From Meghimatium bilineatum (Eukaryota > Mollusca > Gastropoda > Stylommatophora > Philomycidae), in the NCBI GenBank assembly GCA_034231615.1, contig CM067306.1:62234813-62298812 (forward strand): a DNA stretch of 64,000 nt, in the 5' to 3' direction. The translations under genes were made by a program, and so were the position numbers. Below, piece by piece: positions 45,590 through 56,709 of the stretch. Numbering within the stretch: position 1 is the first letter of the stretch; every line of letters begins with the position of its first letter. The notes under the pieces were generated by a model. It saw nothing but the letters and a program-made list of their open reading frames with translations, did not search any database and was not told where the DNA came from.

Positions 45590-45655
45590 AATAATAATAA
45601 TAATAATTAATAATTAATAAAATAAATCAATAAATAAAAAATAATAATAGGTAAA
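45590..45655. repeat. AAT-rich microsatellite
   Basis: Imperfect (AAT)n/(AATA)n tract. Confidence 0.9.
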
Positions 45656-45674
45656 AACGGGTAACTTATCAGAG

Positions 45675-45890
45675 ATGTGTTTAGTACGTGCTTGCTTGAA
45701 GCGAAAGCTTGTATTAGACAAGGGGAGACAAGCAAGAGGTATGTAGAGACACAAGTTGGAGAAAAACATTAGGAGATAGATATGTTACAGTTTAGCAGAG
45801 TGCACCAGCAAGGCAAGAGATAGGGCATGTTGGAGGTTCATTACATCCAACCATCCTTGCGGAGACGGCACTTGATGATGATGAACGTCG
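45675..45890 (+). pseudogene. LINE C-terminal fragment (KWESNITRW family, diverged)
   Basis: Traces of the family tail: a CAAGCAAGAGGTATGTAGAG block (GRQR-like), then GTTTAGCAGAGTGCACCAGC (encoding LAECT) and GCATGTTGGAGGTTCATTAC (CWR region). It ends at a GGCACTTGATGATGATGAAC tail, as in 12683-13015 and 22200-22642. Confidence 0.7.
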
Positions 45891-46139
45891 AATTATACAC
45901 TAAATATAAAAGATTATCATATGTAATTGCATTATACATCCCCCGTGTGTACCAGGCAACACGGTTACTGTAGCGTACTTCAGGATGTAACAGGTTGCAA
46001 CCCTATACTGGCTGTGAACAAGTTTGTAAATCTAACATATTTCTGGTTGCGTGTCGCATAAAATCGTTGGGGCAAACATTTGGTAAAAAAAATTGGGACG
46101 AAAGCAAATACGAACATTATAAATGAATAAAGTAGTAAG
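45891..46139. other. Non-coding
   Basis: Nothing recognised. Confidence 0.4.
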
Positions 46140-46152
46140 AATATAACTAGAA

Positions 46153-46437
46153 CGCCCGTGTGTTGCCAGCGCCCGAAAGAGGAGCAAAGAATAGCAACAC
46201 TGATTACCATCCACGCATGTCGTAAAAGGCGACTAAGGAGGTTATGGGATGGAATTGGCTGTCCCATCCCATATCGGGTCAGTGACCTAATGCCATGCTG
46301 AAGTCGAATGTGTCAGGCCGAAAGTCGCTGATATCGCAACAATGCTGTAAACGATGACACAACGCATTATTTTCTCCGGACTACATCCTGCTAATCTGCA
46401 GGAGTTTGAGAACGAACGCAGAGGAAGAAGAAAAAGA
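46153..46437 (+). mobile_element. SINE family B with perfect 13-bp target duplication
   Basis: AATATAACTAGAA flanks both sides (46140-46152 and 46438-46450), fixing a 285-bp element. It starts CGCCCGTGTGTTGCCAGCGC. It has CGCATGTCGTAAAAGGCGAC and TGGCTGTCCCATCCCATAT, then TGAAGTCGAATGTGTCAGGC. The 3' end has CATCCTGCTAATCTGCAGGA (a short hairpin) then GTTTGAGAACGAACGC and a GAA-rich tail. The head shows no clear A and B boxes, so its RNA ancestor is not identified. Confidence 0.92.
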
Positions 46438-46450
46438 AATATAACTAGAA

Positions 46451-47615
46451 AATAGATAAATGAATTAGTGAGAACTTAACAAACAAATATATGAATAAAC
46501 GTGTGATAACTTGAACTATAAAATAGATGAATTAACTTGTGAAAACTTAAACAAGAAAATATATGAACGAACTTGGGAAAACTTAACTAAAAAATATTTG
46601 AATGAACAAGTAAAAACTTAAACTATAAAATAGTTAAATGAACAAGTATGAACTTAACTAGAACATAGATTAATGAACTAGCAGACTAGAACATAGATGA
46701 ATGAACTAGCAGACTAGAACATAGATGAATGAACTAGCAGACTAGAACATAGATGAATGAACTAGCAGACTAGAACATAGATGAATGAACTAGCAGACTA
46801 GAACATAGATGAATGAACTAGCAGACTAGAACATAGATGAATGAACTAGCAGACTAGAACATAGATAAATGAACTAGCAGACTAGAACATAGATGGATGA
46901 ACTAGCAGACTAGAACATAGATGAATGAACTAGCAGACTAGAACATAGATGAATGAACTAGCAGACTAGAACATAGATGAATGAACTAGCAGACTAGAAC
47001 ATAGATGAATGAACTAGCAGACTAGAACATAGATGAATGAACTAGCAGACTAGAACATAGATGAATGAACTAGCAGACTAGAACATAGATGAATGAACTA
47101 GCAGACTAGAACATAGATGAATGAACTAGCAGACTAGAACATAGATGAATGAACTAGCAGACTAGAACATAGATGAATGAACTAGCAGACTAGAACATAG
47201 ATGAATGAACTAGCAGACTAGAACATAGATGAATGAACTAGCAGACTAGAACATAGATGAATGAACTAGCAGACTAGAACATAGATAAATGAACTAGCAG
47301 ACAAGAACATAGATGAATGAACTAGCAGACTAGAACATAGATGAATGAACTAGCAGACTAGAACATAGATGAACAAAACTAGTGACATCTTAACTAGAAC
47401 ATAGATGAATGAACTAGCAGACTAGAAAATAGATGGGAAAAACTAGTGACATCGTAACTAGAACATAGATGAATGAACTAGCAGACTAGAAAATAGATGA
47501 ACAAAACTAGTGACATCGTAACTAGAACATAGATGAATGAACTAGCAGACTAGAAAATAGATGGGAAAAAAACTAGTGACATCGTAACTAGAACATAGAT
47601 GAACGAACTTTTGAA
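46451..47615. repeat. 28-bp tandem repeat with degenerate flanks
   Basis: The core at 46660-47370 has the unit GAACTAGCAGACTAGAACAT followed by AGATGAAT, about 25 copies and very uniform. 46451-46660 is an older, AT-rich version (AACTTAAACAAGAAAATATA-like, about 40 bp). 47370-47615 is a compound ~65-bp unit combining the 28-bp unit with AACTAGTGACATCGTAACTA. Confidence 0.94.
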
Positions 47616-47624
47616 AACTAATTC

Positions 47625-47830
47625 ATATTATTAGGGAACTTTATTCATATTACTATACCACTTTATTTGCTTACCAGACAACTTTATTTATATTACTACA
47701 CTACTTTTTTTTTATTACCAGACAACTTTATCAATATTACTGTAACACTTTATTTACATTACTGTAACCATATATTTATATTACTGTAACACTTTATATT
47801 ACTAAGTAACTTTATTCATGTTACTGCACA
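47625..47830. repeat. 22-bp degenerate repeat, left part
   Basis: The unit is TTACTAGGCAACTTTATTTA followed by TA, in diverged form. The same repeat resumes at 49375 beyond a LINE cluster. Confidence 0.7.
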
Positions 47831-48129
47831 AATCTAAATGTCCGAGAACTTCTATAAACTAAAGAACGAGAGTATTCACATGTAAACTAAACAATTTGGA
47901 TTTTCAAATGCGAACTAAAATTGAGAATTATCAGATGTATCGTCTATTCTATATTAGTGTATGGCTAAAAAATATGGACATAGAAGGCAGAATTTATACC
48001 TTTGAGATGTGGATATATAGAAGAATAGGGAGAATGTAATGGAAAATGAAGAAAACGAACTTTGAGGTTCTAACAACACTTTGTATGAAAAAAAAGAACT
48101 ATTAACGGACATAGAGATCAAACAATAAA

Positions 48130-48822
48130 GTCCATCATTAAAGGCAACTATAACAAAAAGTGGAAAGAAGACCACCCCAAATATAATGCAGATGACGGGT
48201 ATTACCAACTGTCCAGAAGAGACCAGGTTATCCTGCTGCGCCTCAGAACTGGTCACAACAAAATGAGACATCATTTGTACACCAAATTCAAAATAGGTAC
48301 AACTGGGCTCTGCCATTGCAGCCTTGCGAATATGACAGCAGAACATATCCTACAAGAATGTCCCCAGTATGCAGACATGAGAAACCAGTCATGGCCCACC
48401 CCAATCAGTGTTGAAGAGAAACTGTATGGCACAGTGGACACTCTAAAACAGACAGCAGTCTATATCATAGAATCCGGAGTCCCAACCTGACTGAGTAATG
48501 ATCTATATCATAGAATCTAGAGTCCCAACCTGACTGAGTAATGATCTATATCATAGAATCCGGAGTCCCAACCTGACTGAGTAATGATCTATATCATAGA
48601 ATCCGAAGTCCCAACCTGACTGAGTAATGATCTATATCATAGAATCCGGAGTCCCAACCTGACTGAGTAATGATCTATATCATAGAATCCGAAGTCCCAA
48701 CCTGACTGAGTAATGATCTATATCATAGAATCCGAAGTCCCAACCTGACTGAGTAATGATCTATATCATAGAATCCGAAGTCCCAACCTGACTGAGTAAT
48801 GATCGCAGAAGAAGAACAATAA
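48130..48822 (+). pseudogene. LINE 3' end with CxC...HxxxxC tail, inserted in another LINE
   Basis: The frame reads YYQLSRRDQVILLRLRTGHN, KMRHHLYTKFKIG, then CHCSLANMTAEHILQECPQY, a C-C---N-TAEH-L-ECP metal-binding-like block. It ends with WPTPISVEEKLYGTVDTLKQ, TAVYIIESGVPT and a stop at 48488-48490. This is the standard terminal region of Jockey/CR1-like LINEs with RNase H. The 3' region holds a 43-bp tandem array and ends GATCGCAGAAGAAGAAC, resembling the SINE 3' tails. The RT and RNase H parts are missing. Confidence 0.82.
48479..48805. repeat. 43-bp tandem repeat at LINE 3' end, about 7.5 copies
   Basis: The unit is GTCCCAACCTGACTGAGTAA followed by TGATCTATATCATAGAATCCG(G/A)A in two parts. 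The first unit spans the LINE's last codons and stop, so the array grew out of the end of its ORF. Confidence 0.94.
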
Positions 48823-49062
48823 TGTATTTTTTTTATATAGGCATATACTAAAAGAGGTTACACCTTGTTGTAGATCTTACTTGAGGGTAGAATTGAGGGA
48901 ATGGCAGCAAGCGGTAAACAGAGATAAAAGGGGGAGAGACACAAGATGGGCAGAGTAAAGTCTGCTGTCTATAGTAGGCAGAATGCACCACCAAAAGCAA
49001 GAAACAAAAGATGTAGCAGCCAACATTCGTTGCGAAGTCGGCACTTAATAATGATGATTCAC

Positions 49063-49374
49063 ATACGAAAAAAATCCGCATTCGATATTTTTATTGTGAT
49101 TTTTGTCTGATCATAACAATAACAATCAAATATTGCCAATCTGGTGTCACGTATCTATGTGATCTTTCACAGTTTTACCCAATATTACATGAGATTCGCA
49201 TTCCCGATATGGTGGTACTCGGATAAGCGAGATATATTTGACACATGAGATACAACAGATGTTAGAACTACCACATTTGCCAACATAACGCGCATAAACA
49301 AGCGCCTATGCAGGTTCCATGTGGTTTCTGTGTTTGATCATCGACACATAGCCAGTTCAATATTTTAGACGATG
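49063..49374. other. Non-coding
   Basis: Nothing recognised. Confidence 0.45.
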
Positions 49375-50340
49375 GATTTTACTCTATTCATATTACTAGG
49401 CCACTTTGTTCATATTACTAGGCCACTTTGTTCATTTTACTAGGCCACTTTGTTCATATTACTAGCCACTATATTTACAGGCCTATTACTATGCAACTGT
49501 GCTCATACTCGGCCACTTTGTTTATAATACTATGCAACTTTATTCATACGAGTATTACTATACCACTTCATTTATATTACTATAGCACTTTGTACTTTAT
49601 TTATATTACTAGGCAACTTTATTTATATTACTAGGCAACTTTATTTATATTACTAGGCAACTTTATTTATATTACTAGGCAATTTTATTCATATTACTAG
49701 GCAACTTTATTTATATTACTAGGAAACTTTATTTATATTACTATACCACTTTGTTTATATTGCTAGGTGACTTTGTTCACCTTACTAGACCACTTTGTTT
49801 ATATTACCCGACCACTTTGTTTATATTACCCGACCACTTTGTTCATATCAATAGATCATTTTTGTCATATTACTAGGCCACTTTGTTCATACACCATAGT
49901 GACTCACATCCCTTTTGTTGAAGTGGCTTATTTTGTTCATATTATTAGTCCACTTTGTTCATATTATTAGGGCACTTTGTTCAGATAACGTGGTGACAGT
50001 GTAAGATGTTTGACGAGGTGGCTTTTCGTGTTACTTATTGGCTTACTAGGCAAAAATATTTATATTAATAAGTGATTGATTATGCGCCTTCAACGACGTG
50101 GCTTAATTTGTTCATATTGCTATGCGACTTTGTTCATATTATTTGCTATTGATCATAATCTATTAACGATGTGGTCTATTTTGTTCATATTACTAGTCTA
50201 CTTTGTTGATACGTCAAGGTGACTTACTATGCTGCTTTATTAACGTGATTTATTTTGTTCATATTTTAAGGTCATTGTGTTCATGTGACACGCTGGCGTA
50301 CTATTTTCCTCTGAAGATGTGGCTTATTTTATTCATACTA
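49375..50340. repeat. 22-bp degenerate repeat, right part, about 40 copies
   Basis: The unit is TATTACTAGGCAACTTTATT followed by TA, with CCACTTTGTTCA variants. It is clearest at 49380-49760 and progressively degenerate to about 50340. Confidence 0.85.
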
Positions 50341-50409
50341 GGAGGTGGCTTTCTGTAATCATGTGATGAGGTGGCTTATGCTCCATTGTTCATCTGACAA
50401 GGTAGATTG

Positions 50410-50517
<108 letters not shown>

Positions 50518-50654
50518 GCAGGAACGTAGATATATTTTCAGTAAGGGGGGGGGGGGGGGTTACCTAGAAAAATGGAAAGGATAATGGTCATGTGCCATCT
50601 TCACAATGTAATTTCCTCTTTGTCATGAAAATTTTGATTTCCTTTTTGTAAAAT

Positions 50655-50975
50655 GTGTTACAGGATAGTGGTATGCGTGTAATAATGTGTTACAGGATAG
50701 TGTGATGCGTGTAATAATGTGTTACAGGAGAGTGTGATGCGTGTAATAATGTGTTACAGGATAGTGTGATGCTTGTAATAATGTGTTACATGATAGTGTG
50801 ATAAGTGTAATAATGTGTTACAGGATAGTGTGATGCTTGTAATAATGTGTTACAGGATAGTGTGATGCTTGTAATAATGTGTTACAGGTTAGTGTGATGC
50901 TTGTAATAATGTGTTACATGATAGTGGTATGCGTGTAATAATGTGTTACAGGATAGTGGTATGCGTGTAATAATA
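50655..50975. repeat. 32-bp tandem repeat, 10 copies
   Basis: The unit is GTGTTACAGGATAGTGTGAT followed by GCTTGTAATAAT. Exact 32-bp spacing is seen at 50655 and 50687. Confidence 0.95.
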
Positions 50976-51254
50976 CTAAAAGTCGTCGTGTTCTGATCGT
51001 ATGTAAAATATACGGGGAGGGCCTCAACACTCACAGCTACCCTTCCCCCGCCGACCCCTTATCTACGGGCCTGACATGGAAAACCTTGTATAGATAGACA
51101 TTACCATCATCTGTATGTGGCTAACATCATTGCTTTCTGATCGTGAACAGTAACTTCCTTTACCCGCCGTGTACTTTGTTGCGTTATTGTTGAAGGCCTT
51201 TTGGTAGAAACGTCGATACATCGGTGCTATCCTGTATGTTTCCAATTATTATCA
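50976..51254. other. Non-coding
   Basis: Nothing recognised. Confidence 0.4.
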
Positions 51255-52045
51255 AAGCTTCAGTACCTGCTTCCAATTTTGCTCCAACATCACACACAAA
51301 AAAACCCAGAAATTATAAAAATATGCAGAGCAAAAGAACAGATAAACATACATGTTAACGACACAAAACTAAAACAGACATCGTTATTTAAATATCTAGG
51401 ATACATTTTTACAGAAGACGAAAAAAAAATAGTTAGAGAAATTGAGATGAGGTGCCAAAAAGAAAACAACTGGTATGGTTGCTTTAAAACCCAGCGATGA
51501 ACATGACGACCAAACGACAGATAATAAACACTATCTTTATTCCAACGTTATGTTACCAGTGCCAGACATGGCCCCTGACAAAAACACTAATGAGAAAGAT
51601 TACAACATGCGAGATGAAATGCCTGAGAAAGGCTATAATAAAGACCTGTTAAACCTGTTATGTTGTATTTTTCCCGTTAAGGAGTTGCAAGGAGTATTCG
51701 AGTGGCTTGTGTGATAAGGTAGCATGCCCTTGCTGTCACCACGTCATGTTCAGGGTGAATTTTTTAAATTTTACACTCCGACAAAAAAAAACACCAAAGA
51801 CCATATGATGCAAACAATACATAGAGAGACAACAGATCAACTGGTTTCGGACACCTTATGGGAATGGAACCATCACAACCAGCCATCCAGGCATACAACA
51901 GCAGAAAGAACGATTACAAAACAAGAGGAAGACCAAGAACAAGATGGGAAGCTTCAATCAGAGAGATTGTTAAGAACCACGGCTTGACCATAACAAGCAC
52001 GACCAAGACGGTAAAAGGCAGAAAACGTTAACTCCCCACGACGCT
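51255..52045 (+). pseudogene. RTE-like LINE ORF2 C-terminal fragment
   Basis: An initial frame reads KICRAKEQINIHVNDTKLKQ then TSLFKYLGYIFTEDEKK and VREIEMRCQKE. This is the F-YLG--IT-D thumb block. After frameshifts and about 220 bp of less clear sequence, QQINWFRTP, PGIQQQKERLQNKRK and, in a neighbouring frame, RGRPRTRWEAS-type residues give the GRPR-RW tail. It reaches VKGRK and the terminal stop region. Several frameshifts show it is dead. Confidence 0.8.
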
Positions 52046-52276
52046 TGACGGCATTTGTGGAAATAGATCACATTATATTCTTCCAAGGGAGACTATCGTG
52101 TTTTGACTAGTAATAAATCAAATATTAAGTTATCGTTCTTTTGCTGATGTTACATCACGGGTTAACTTTTCTGTACCTGCGACCAAAAATTGAGTTCATT
52201 AACTTACGCCTGTGTTTTGCATAGATTCATAAATGGAACAGAGAATAGTACTACCATGGCTTTTTACAGTGCAGTA

Positions 52277-52468
52277 CGTCTTGCTGAATTAATGAAGCCT
52301 TCATTCGTTACTTTTTTTAGTTATTCTCGTGTATTCCGTTGGCCAATGTCTATATACTTGACATTGCATAAATAGCCGAGGCTACTCCAAGTATATAAAT
52401 AGTAACAAATGGAAAGCGTGACAATAATAAAAAACGTACTGAATGAATTCAAATTAATTCAGCTGCAA
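52277..52468. mobile_element. Foldback MITE copy
   Basis: The left arm has CTTGCTGAATTAATGAAGCC, TTCATTCGTTAC and TATATACTTGACATTGCATA. The right arm has ACTCCAAGTATATAAATAGT, GACAATAAT, ACGTACTGAATGAATTC and ends AATTCAGCTGCAAGGCC. Arms pair over most of their length. Confidence 0.75.
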
Positions 52469-52539
52469 GGCCTGTACCGTTAAATGCCACGGAACTACTG
52501 TGACATGCTTTGTATGTAGTAAGAATCGACTAAGATATT

Positions 52540-52807
52540 TAGGACCTGGGAAAGGGGGGGATTCTCCTAGATCACACTGATAAAAAAGCCACACTGATGT
52601 TATATGTATCCAGTCGAAAGGTACATATACTGCAGCCAATCTGTAAACTATGACACAGCCCATACCGTACTGAGAGATTTTGGACCGAGGGAGGGGGTAG
52701 ATTCTCTTAAATCACACTAGCAAAGAAGCCACGCTGAGGTTATATGTGTCCAATCGAAGGTGCAGATATCGCAGCCAATCTGTAAACTATGACGCAGCCC
52801 ATACCTT
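52540..52807. repeat. Tandem dimer derived from SINE family B middle
   Basis: Two copies (52540-52672 and 52673-52807) each have GCCAC(A/G)CTGA, TTATATGT, TCCA(G/A)TCGAA, then GCAGCCAATCTGTAAACTAT, GAC(A/G)CAGCCCATACC. The order matches the SINE B segment GCCATGCTGAAGTCGGATGT ... GCAATGATGTAAATCATGAC. Confidence 0.6.
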
Positions 52808-52976
52808 TCTTTATAACCTTTGTGATATGCTACACTATTTTGTAGCCAGAATTCATTAAACGAGAATTGCTCCATCTAGCAACAATTTGTCTGGTGAATT
52901 GAGTTAACGCGTTAACTAACTCTAACTGTTACAATTATTCAAATAACGTATTACATAACATTAGAGATTTTATAAG

Positions 52977-52979
<3 letters not shown>

Positions 52980-53007
<28 letters not shown>

Positions 53008-53023
53008 TGTGAGAGAGAGAGAG
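52980..53023. repeat. (GA)n microsatellite
   Basis: Imperfect GAGAGA tract. Confidence 0.95.
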
Positions 53024-53049
53024 TAAATTATTATTATTAGTGCATTTTC

Positions 53050-53747
53050 AAGGATACATATCAATTGATTAAATTCTCATATTTCAAGGGATTTATATCC
53101 ATTTATTGAATCCTTACATATTTCAAGGGATTTATATTCATTTATTGAATCCTTACATATTTCAAGGGATTTATATCAATTTCTTGAATCCTTACATATT
53201 TCAAGGGATTTATATCAATTTCTTGAATCCTTACATATTTCAAGGGATTTATATCCATTTATTGAATCCTTACATATTTCAAGGGATTTATATCCATTTA
53301 TTGAATCCTTACATATTTCAAGGGATTTATATCCATTTATTGAATCCTTACATATTTCAAGGGATTTATATCCATTTATTGAATCCTTACATATTTCAAG
53401 GTATTTGTATCCATTTATTGAATCCTTACATATTTCAAGGGATTTATATCCATTTATTGAATCCTTACATATTTCAAGGGATTTATATCCATTTATTGAA
53501 TCCTTACATATTTCAAGGGATTTATATCCATTTATTGAATCCTGACATATTTCAAGGGATTTATATCCATTTATTGAATCCTTACATATTTCAAGGGATT
53601 TATATCCATTTATTGAATCCTTACATATTTCAAGGGATTTATATCCATTTATTGAATCCTTACATATTTCAAGGGATTTATATCCATTTATTGAATCCTT
53701 ACATATTTCAAGGGATTTATATCCATTTATTGAATCCTTACATATTT
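53050..53747. repeat. 39-bp tandem repeat, about 18 copies
   Basis: The unit is AATCCTTACATATTTCAAGG followed by GATTTATATCCATTTATTG. It is highly uniform. The 13-codon period explains the 233-codon NPYIFQGIYIHLL ORF. Confidence 0.97.
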
Positions 53748-53786
53748 CCGATATCGATATCGATACCGATATCGATTAATGCAAGA

Positions 53787-54118
53787 GATCGATATACATT
53801 ATTGTAAGGGATCGATATACATTATTGTAAGGGATCGATATACATTATTGTAAGGGATCGATATACATTATTGTAAGGGATCGATATACATTATTGTAAG
53901 GGATCGATATACATTATTGTAAGGGATCGATATACATTATTGTAAGGGATCGATATACATTATTGTAAGGGATCGATATACATTATTGTAAGGGATCGAT
54001 ATACATTATTGTAAGGGATCGATATACATTATTGCAAGGGATCGATATACATTATTGTAAGGGATCGATATACATTATTGTAAGGGATCGATATACATTA
54101 TTGTAAGGGATCGATATC
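53787..54118. repeat. 23-bp tandem repeat, 14 copies, related to the 39-bp unit
   Basis: The unit is GATCGATATACATTATTGTA followed by AGG. A GATATCGAT-rich junction (53749-53778) links it to the preceding array. AAGGGAT--ATAT--ATTATTG is shared by both units. Confidence 0.96.
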
Positions 54119-54309
54119 TATTCATTAAGTTCTCACTTACTCGTTAATAATATCCACTGTGATCATCCTTCTTTAACTCTTTATTCCCGTTAAACCACTA
54201 AAGCGGTCAGTTAAGCAAAACACTTCTGCCAAAAATTCGCTCATACTTCAATTTTTATATCTACTTCTAAATATATTATGACAGAATAGGAAAAGCTTAG
54301 GAGAAAGAG
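54119..54309. other. Non-coding
   Basis: Nothing recognised. Confidence 0.4.
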
Positions 54310-54780
54310 TTAATCTTTGCATTTGAATAAAGCCATGTCCAATGTGATAATACTTCTTTAATGTTTGTGTTTGAATAAGCTATTCTGGTATTTTCGTGTT
54401 TGAGTAAGTCACTCTGGTATTCTTGTGTTTGAGTAAAGCCATGTCCACTTTGGTCGCTTCGTGTTTGAGTAAAGCCATGTCCACTTTTATATCTCCGTGT
54501 TTGAGTAAGCCACTCTGGTATTTTCGTGTTTGAGTAAGCCACTCTGGTATTTTCGTGTTTGAGTAAGCCACTCTGGTATTTTCGTTTTTGAGTAAGTCAC
54601 TCAGGTATTTTCGTGTTTGAGTAAAGCTATGTTCACTGTGATATCTTCGTGTTTGAGTAAGCTACTCTGGTATTTTCGTGTTTGAGTAAGCTACTCTGGT
54701 ATTTTCGTGTGTAAGCTACTCTGGTATTTTCGTGTTTAAGCTACTCTGGTATTTTCGTGTTTGAGTAAAGACATGTCCAC
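54310..54780. repeat. 29-bp tandem repeat with longer variants, about 15 copies
   Basis: The unit is TTTGAGTAAGCCACTCTGGT followed by ATTTTCGTG. Longer versions carry AAAGCCATGTCCACTTTGG. Minus ORFs of AYSNTKIPEWLTQTR type result. Confidence 0.88.
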
Positions 54781-55239
54781 TCTGTAATCTCTTTTATCTC
54801 CCTCTTATGTTGTGTCATCATCTTAGAAGTATTTGTGACACGCTAGTCGTAGATAGGAGTGACTTATGGTGTTCACATCCTCCCATTAGGAAATCTGTAC
54901 ATGACCTTTACTACTAGAATTTAGCTAAATATGTGTGAAAATCCTCCCAAGCCCCCCCCCCCCCCCTCCCCCAACGATTTTATGCAGAAGAGTCATCAAT
55001 TTGTGTATGGAATAATGGGTGAATACAAGAACGTGCGAATGACCATTTTCTTTAAATTCCCCCCTTTAACCCCACGATGTATCTACGGCCCTGGTGTCAT
55101 GATTACGTAAACTTCGAGCTCCAATTATTATTGTTTGTCATGAGATGCTATAACAAAGTTAGAGCCGGGTCCGTGGTTGAGATGTGTGTGATTCACACAA
55201 AAAAAAATAATTAATTAATCATCCTTATTATCACAAAAC
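54781..55239. other. Non-coding with C-run
   Basis: A run of 15 C at about 54952-54966. Nothing else recognised. Confidence 0.5.
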
Positions 55240-55805
55240 CCATAATCCTTCAGTGTTCTATGGGTGCCATTTTTCAAACACAAAACTCATAATCCTTCGG
55301 TGTTCTAGGGGTGCAATTTTTAAAACACAAAACCCATAATCGTTCAGTGTTGTAGGGGTGCCATTTTTAAAACACAAAACCCATAATCCTTCAGTGTTGT
55401 AGGGGTGCCATTTTTCAAACTCAAAACTCATAATCCTTCAGTGTTGTAGGGGTGCCATTTTTCAAACTCAAAACTCATAATCATTCAGTGTTGTAGGGGT
55501 GCCATTCTTAAAACACAAAACCCATAATCCTTAATTATTGTAGGGGTACCAATTTTCAAACACAAAACTCATAATCCTTCAGTGTTGTAGGGGTGCCATT
55601 TTTAAAACACAAAACCCATAATCCTTCAGTGTTGTAGGGGTGCCATTTTTAAAACACAAAACCCATAATCCTTCAGTGTTGTAGGGGTGCCATTTTTCAA
55701 ACTCAAAACTCATAATTCTTCAGTGTTGTAGGGGTGCCATTTCTCAAACACCAAACCCATAATCCTTCAGTGTCCTAGGGGTGCCAATTTTCAAACATCA
55801 AAACA
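55240..55805. repeat. 47-bp tandem repeat, 12 copies
   Basis: The unit is CATAATCCTTCAGTGTTGTA, GGGGTGCCATTTTTCAAACA and CAAAACC in succession. Spacing of 47 is seen at 55382 and 55429. Confidence 0.94.
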
Positions 55806-55854
55806 CAAATAATTCCATGCTTCTGCTCTAAATTCTTTGAGTCTATTTTATTGT

Positions 55855-56100
55855 TTATTTCCGGGTTGAAGGTGGTTGATAGCATCCACACTTGCCGTTA
55901 AGCGTAGTGGTGTAAGTGTCTGTTCAACGCTAGTTGTGACACTTAAGTCGTGCTGAGTCCGTGTTTGTGGAGGGTTATCGTGATGTTATCGATCCATCTC
56001 TTTCTCGTTCCACCCTTTGATCTGTATCCAGCTGATTGTTTGTTATAATCTCTCGGTGGTATTTGACTTGAGTCCAATCTCACAAGATAACCAAACCCCT
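55855..56100 (-). pseudogene. LINE C-terminal fragment (ALRKHELS family)
   Basis: The plus strand shows the antisense of the tail: GTTGATAGCATCCACACTTG, GCCGTTAAGCGTAG, GACACTTAAGTCGTGCTGAG, TCGATCCATCTCTTTCTCG. It matches 25645-25905 base for base in these blocks. Frameshifts break the frame. Confidence 0.75.
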
Positions 56101-56268
56101 TTATCTGCTGACATTATATTTATCATTCTTGTTTGTGTCTGGAGCCTTAATCTGGTCTTGTCTTTAATATTATTAATTCATACTTTTCTTAGTGCTTCCA
56201 TTATTCTTCCATCCGCAACTGTCCTACCCACACATCAATCAATAACCGTGACCTGTGACTTTTCTATA

Positions 56269-56476
56269 AGACCTCTGTACACAATTAATTAGGATTTCAT
56301 TCCTGACGTTTTTTATTATTGTTGTGTTTTTTGTTAGTGACTATTTATAAAACTTGAAGTCGCATGCCAAAAAGTCATAGCGACTCCCAAGTATATAAAT
56401 AGTGATAAACGGAAATCACGACAACAATCACAAACGTAATGAATCAAGACTCAATTAATTCTGTGCACAAGTGTCC
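56269..56476. mobile_element. Foldback MITE copy
   Basis: The left arm is GACCTCTGTACACAATTAAT, then TTAGTGACTATTTATA and CTTGAAGTCGCATGCCAAAA. The right arm is CCCAAGTATATAAATAGTGA, ACGGAAATCACGACAACAAT and ends CAATTAATTCTGTGCACAAG. Confidence 0.8.
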
Positions 56477-56502
56477 TATACCACGACCGTCGGCAGTATA
56501 TA

Positions 56503-56709
56503 AGACATTCTAACAGAATTAATTAGGTCTTCCTTTGTTACGATTTTAAATTATTGTTGGGATTTCGGTTGGTCACTATTTATATACGTGGAATCACCTT
56601 CACTATTTTTGACACAGGATTCCAAATGTGTAAATAGTGACAAACTGAAAGCCAAACAGTAATGAAAAACGTAACGAATTGTGTCTTAATTAATTTTGTT
56701 GGAAGGTGT
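56503..56709. mobile_element. Foldback MITE copy
   Basis: The left arm is GACATTCTAACAGAATTAAT, then TTTCGGTTGGTCACTATTTA. The right arm is TGTAAATAGTGACAAACTGA and AACGTAACGAATTGTGTCTT, ending AATTAATTTTGTTGGAAGGT. It lies 26 bp from the preceding copy. Confidence 0.82.

Larger units (their letters stand above)
47937..49062 (+). pseudogene. LINE C-terminal fragment (KWESNITRW family) split by another LINE
   Basis: The 5' part (47937-48129) reads RLFYISVWLKNMDIEG-like sequence, then FEMWIYRRIGRM and KKTNFEVLTTLCMKKKELLT. The 3' part (48838-49062) has a LLEGRIEGMAASGKQR-like block and ends in AGCCAACATTCGTTGCGAAG, then GGCACTTAATAATGATG. Together they match 22200-22642 with about 700 bp of another LINE between them. 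Stops and frameshifts are numerous. Confidence 0.7.

Noticed and set aside
53106-53807. 233-codon ORF of NPYIFQGIYIHLL repeats
   Set aside because: Produced by the 39-bp array at 53050-53747.
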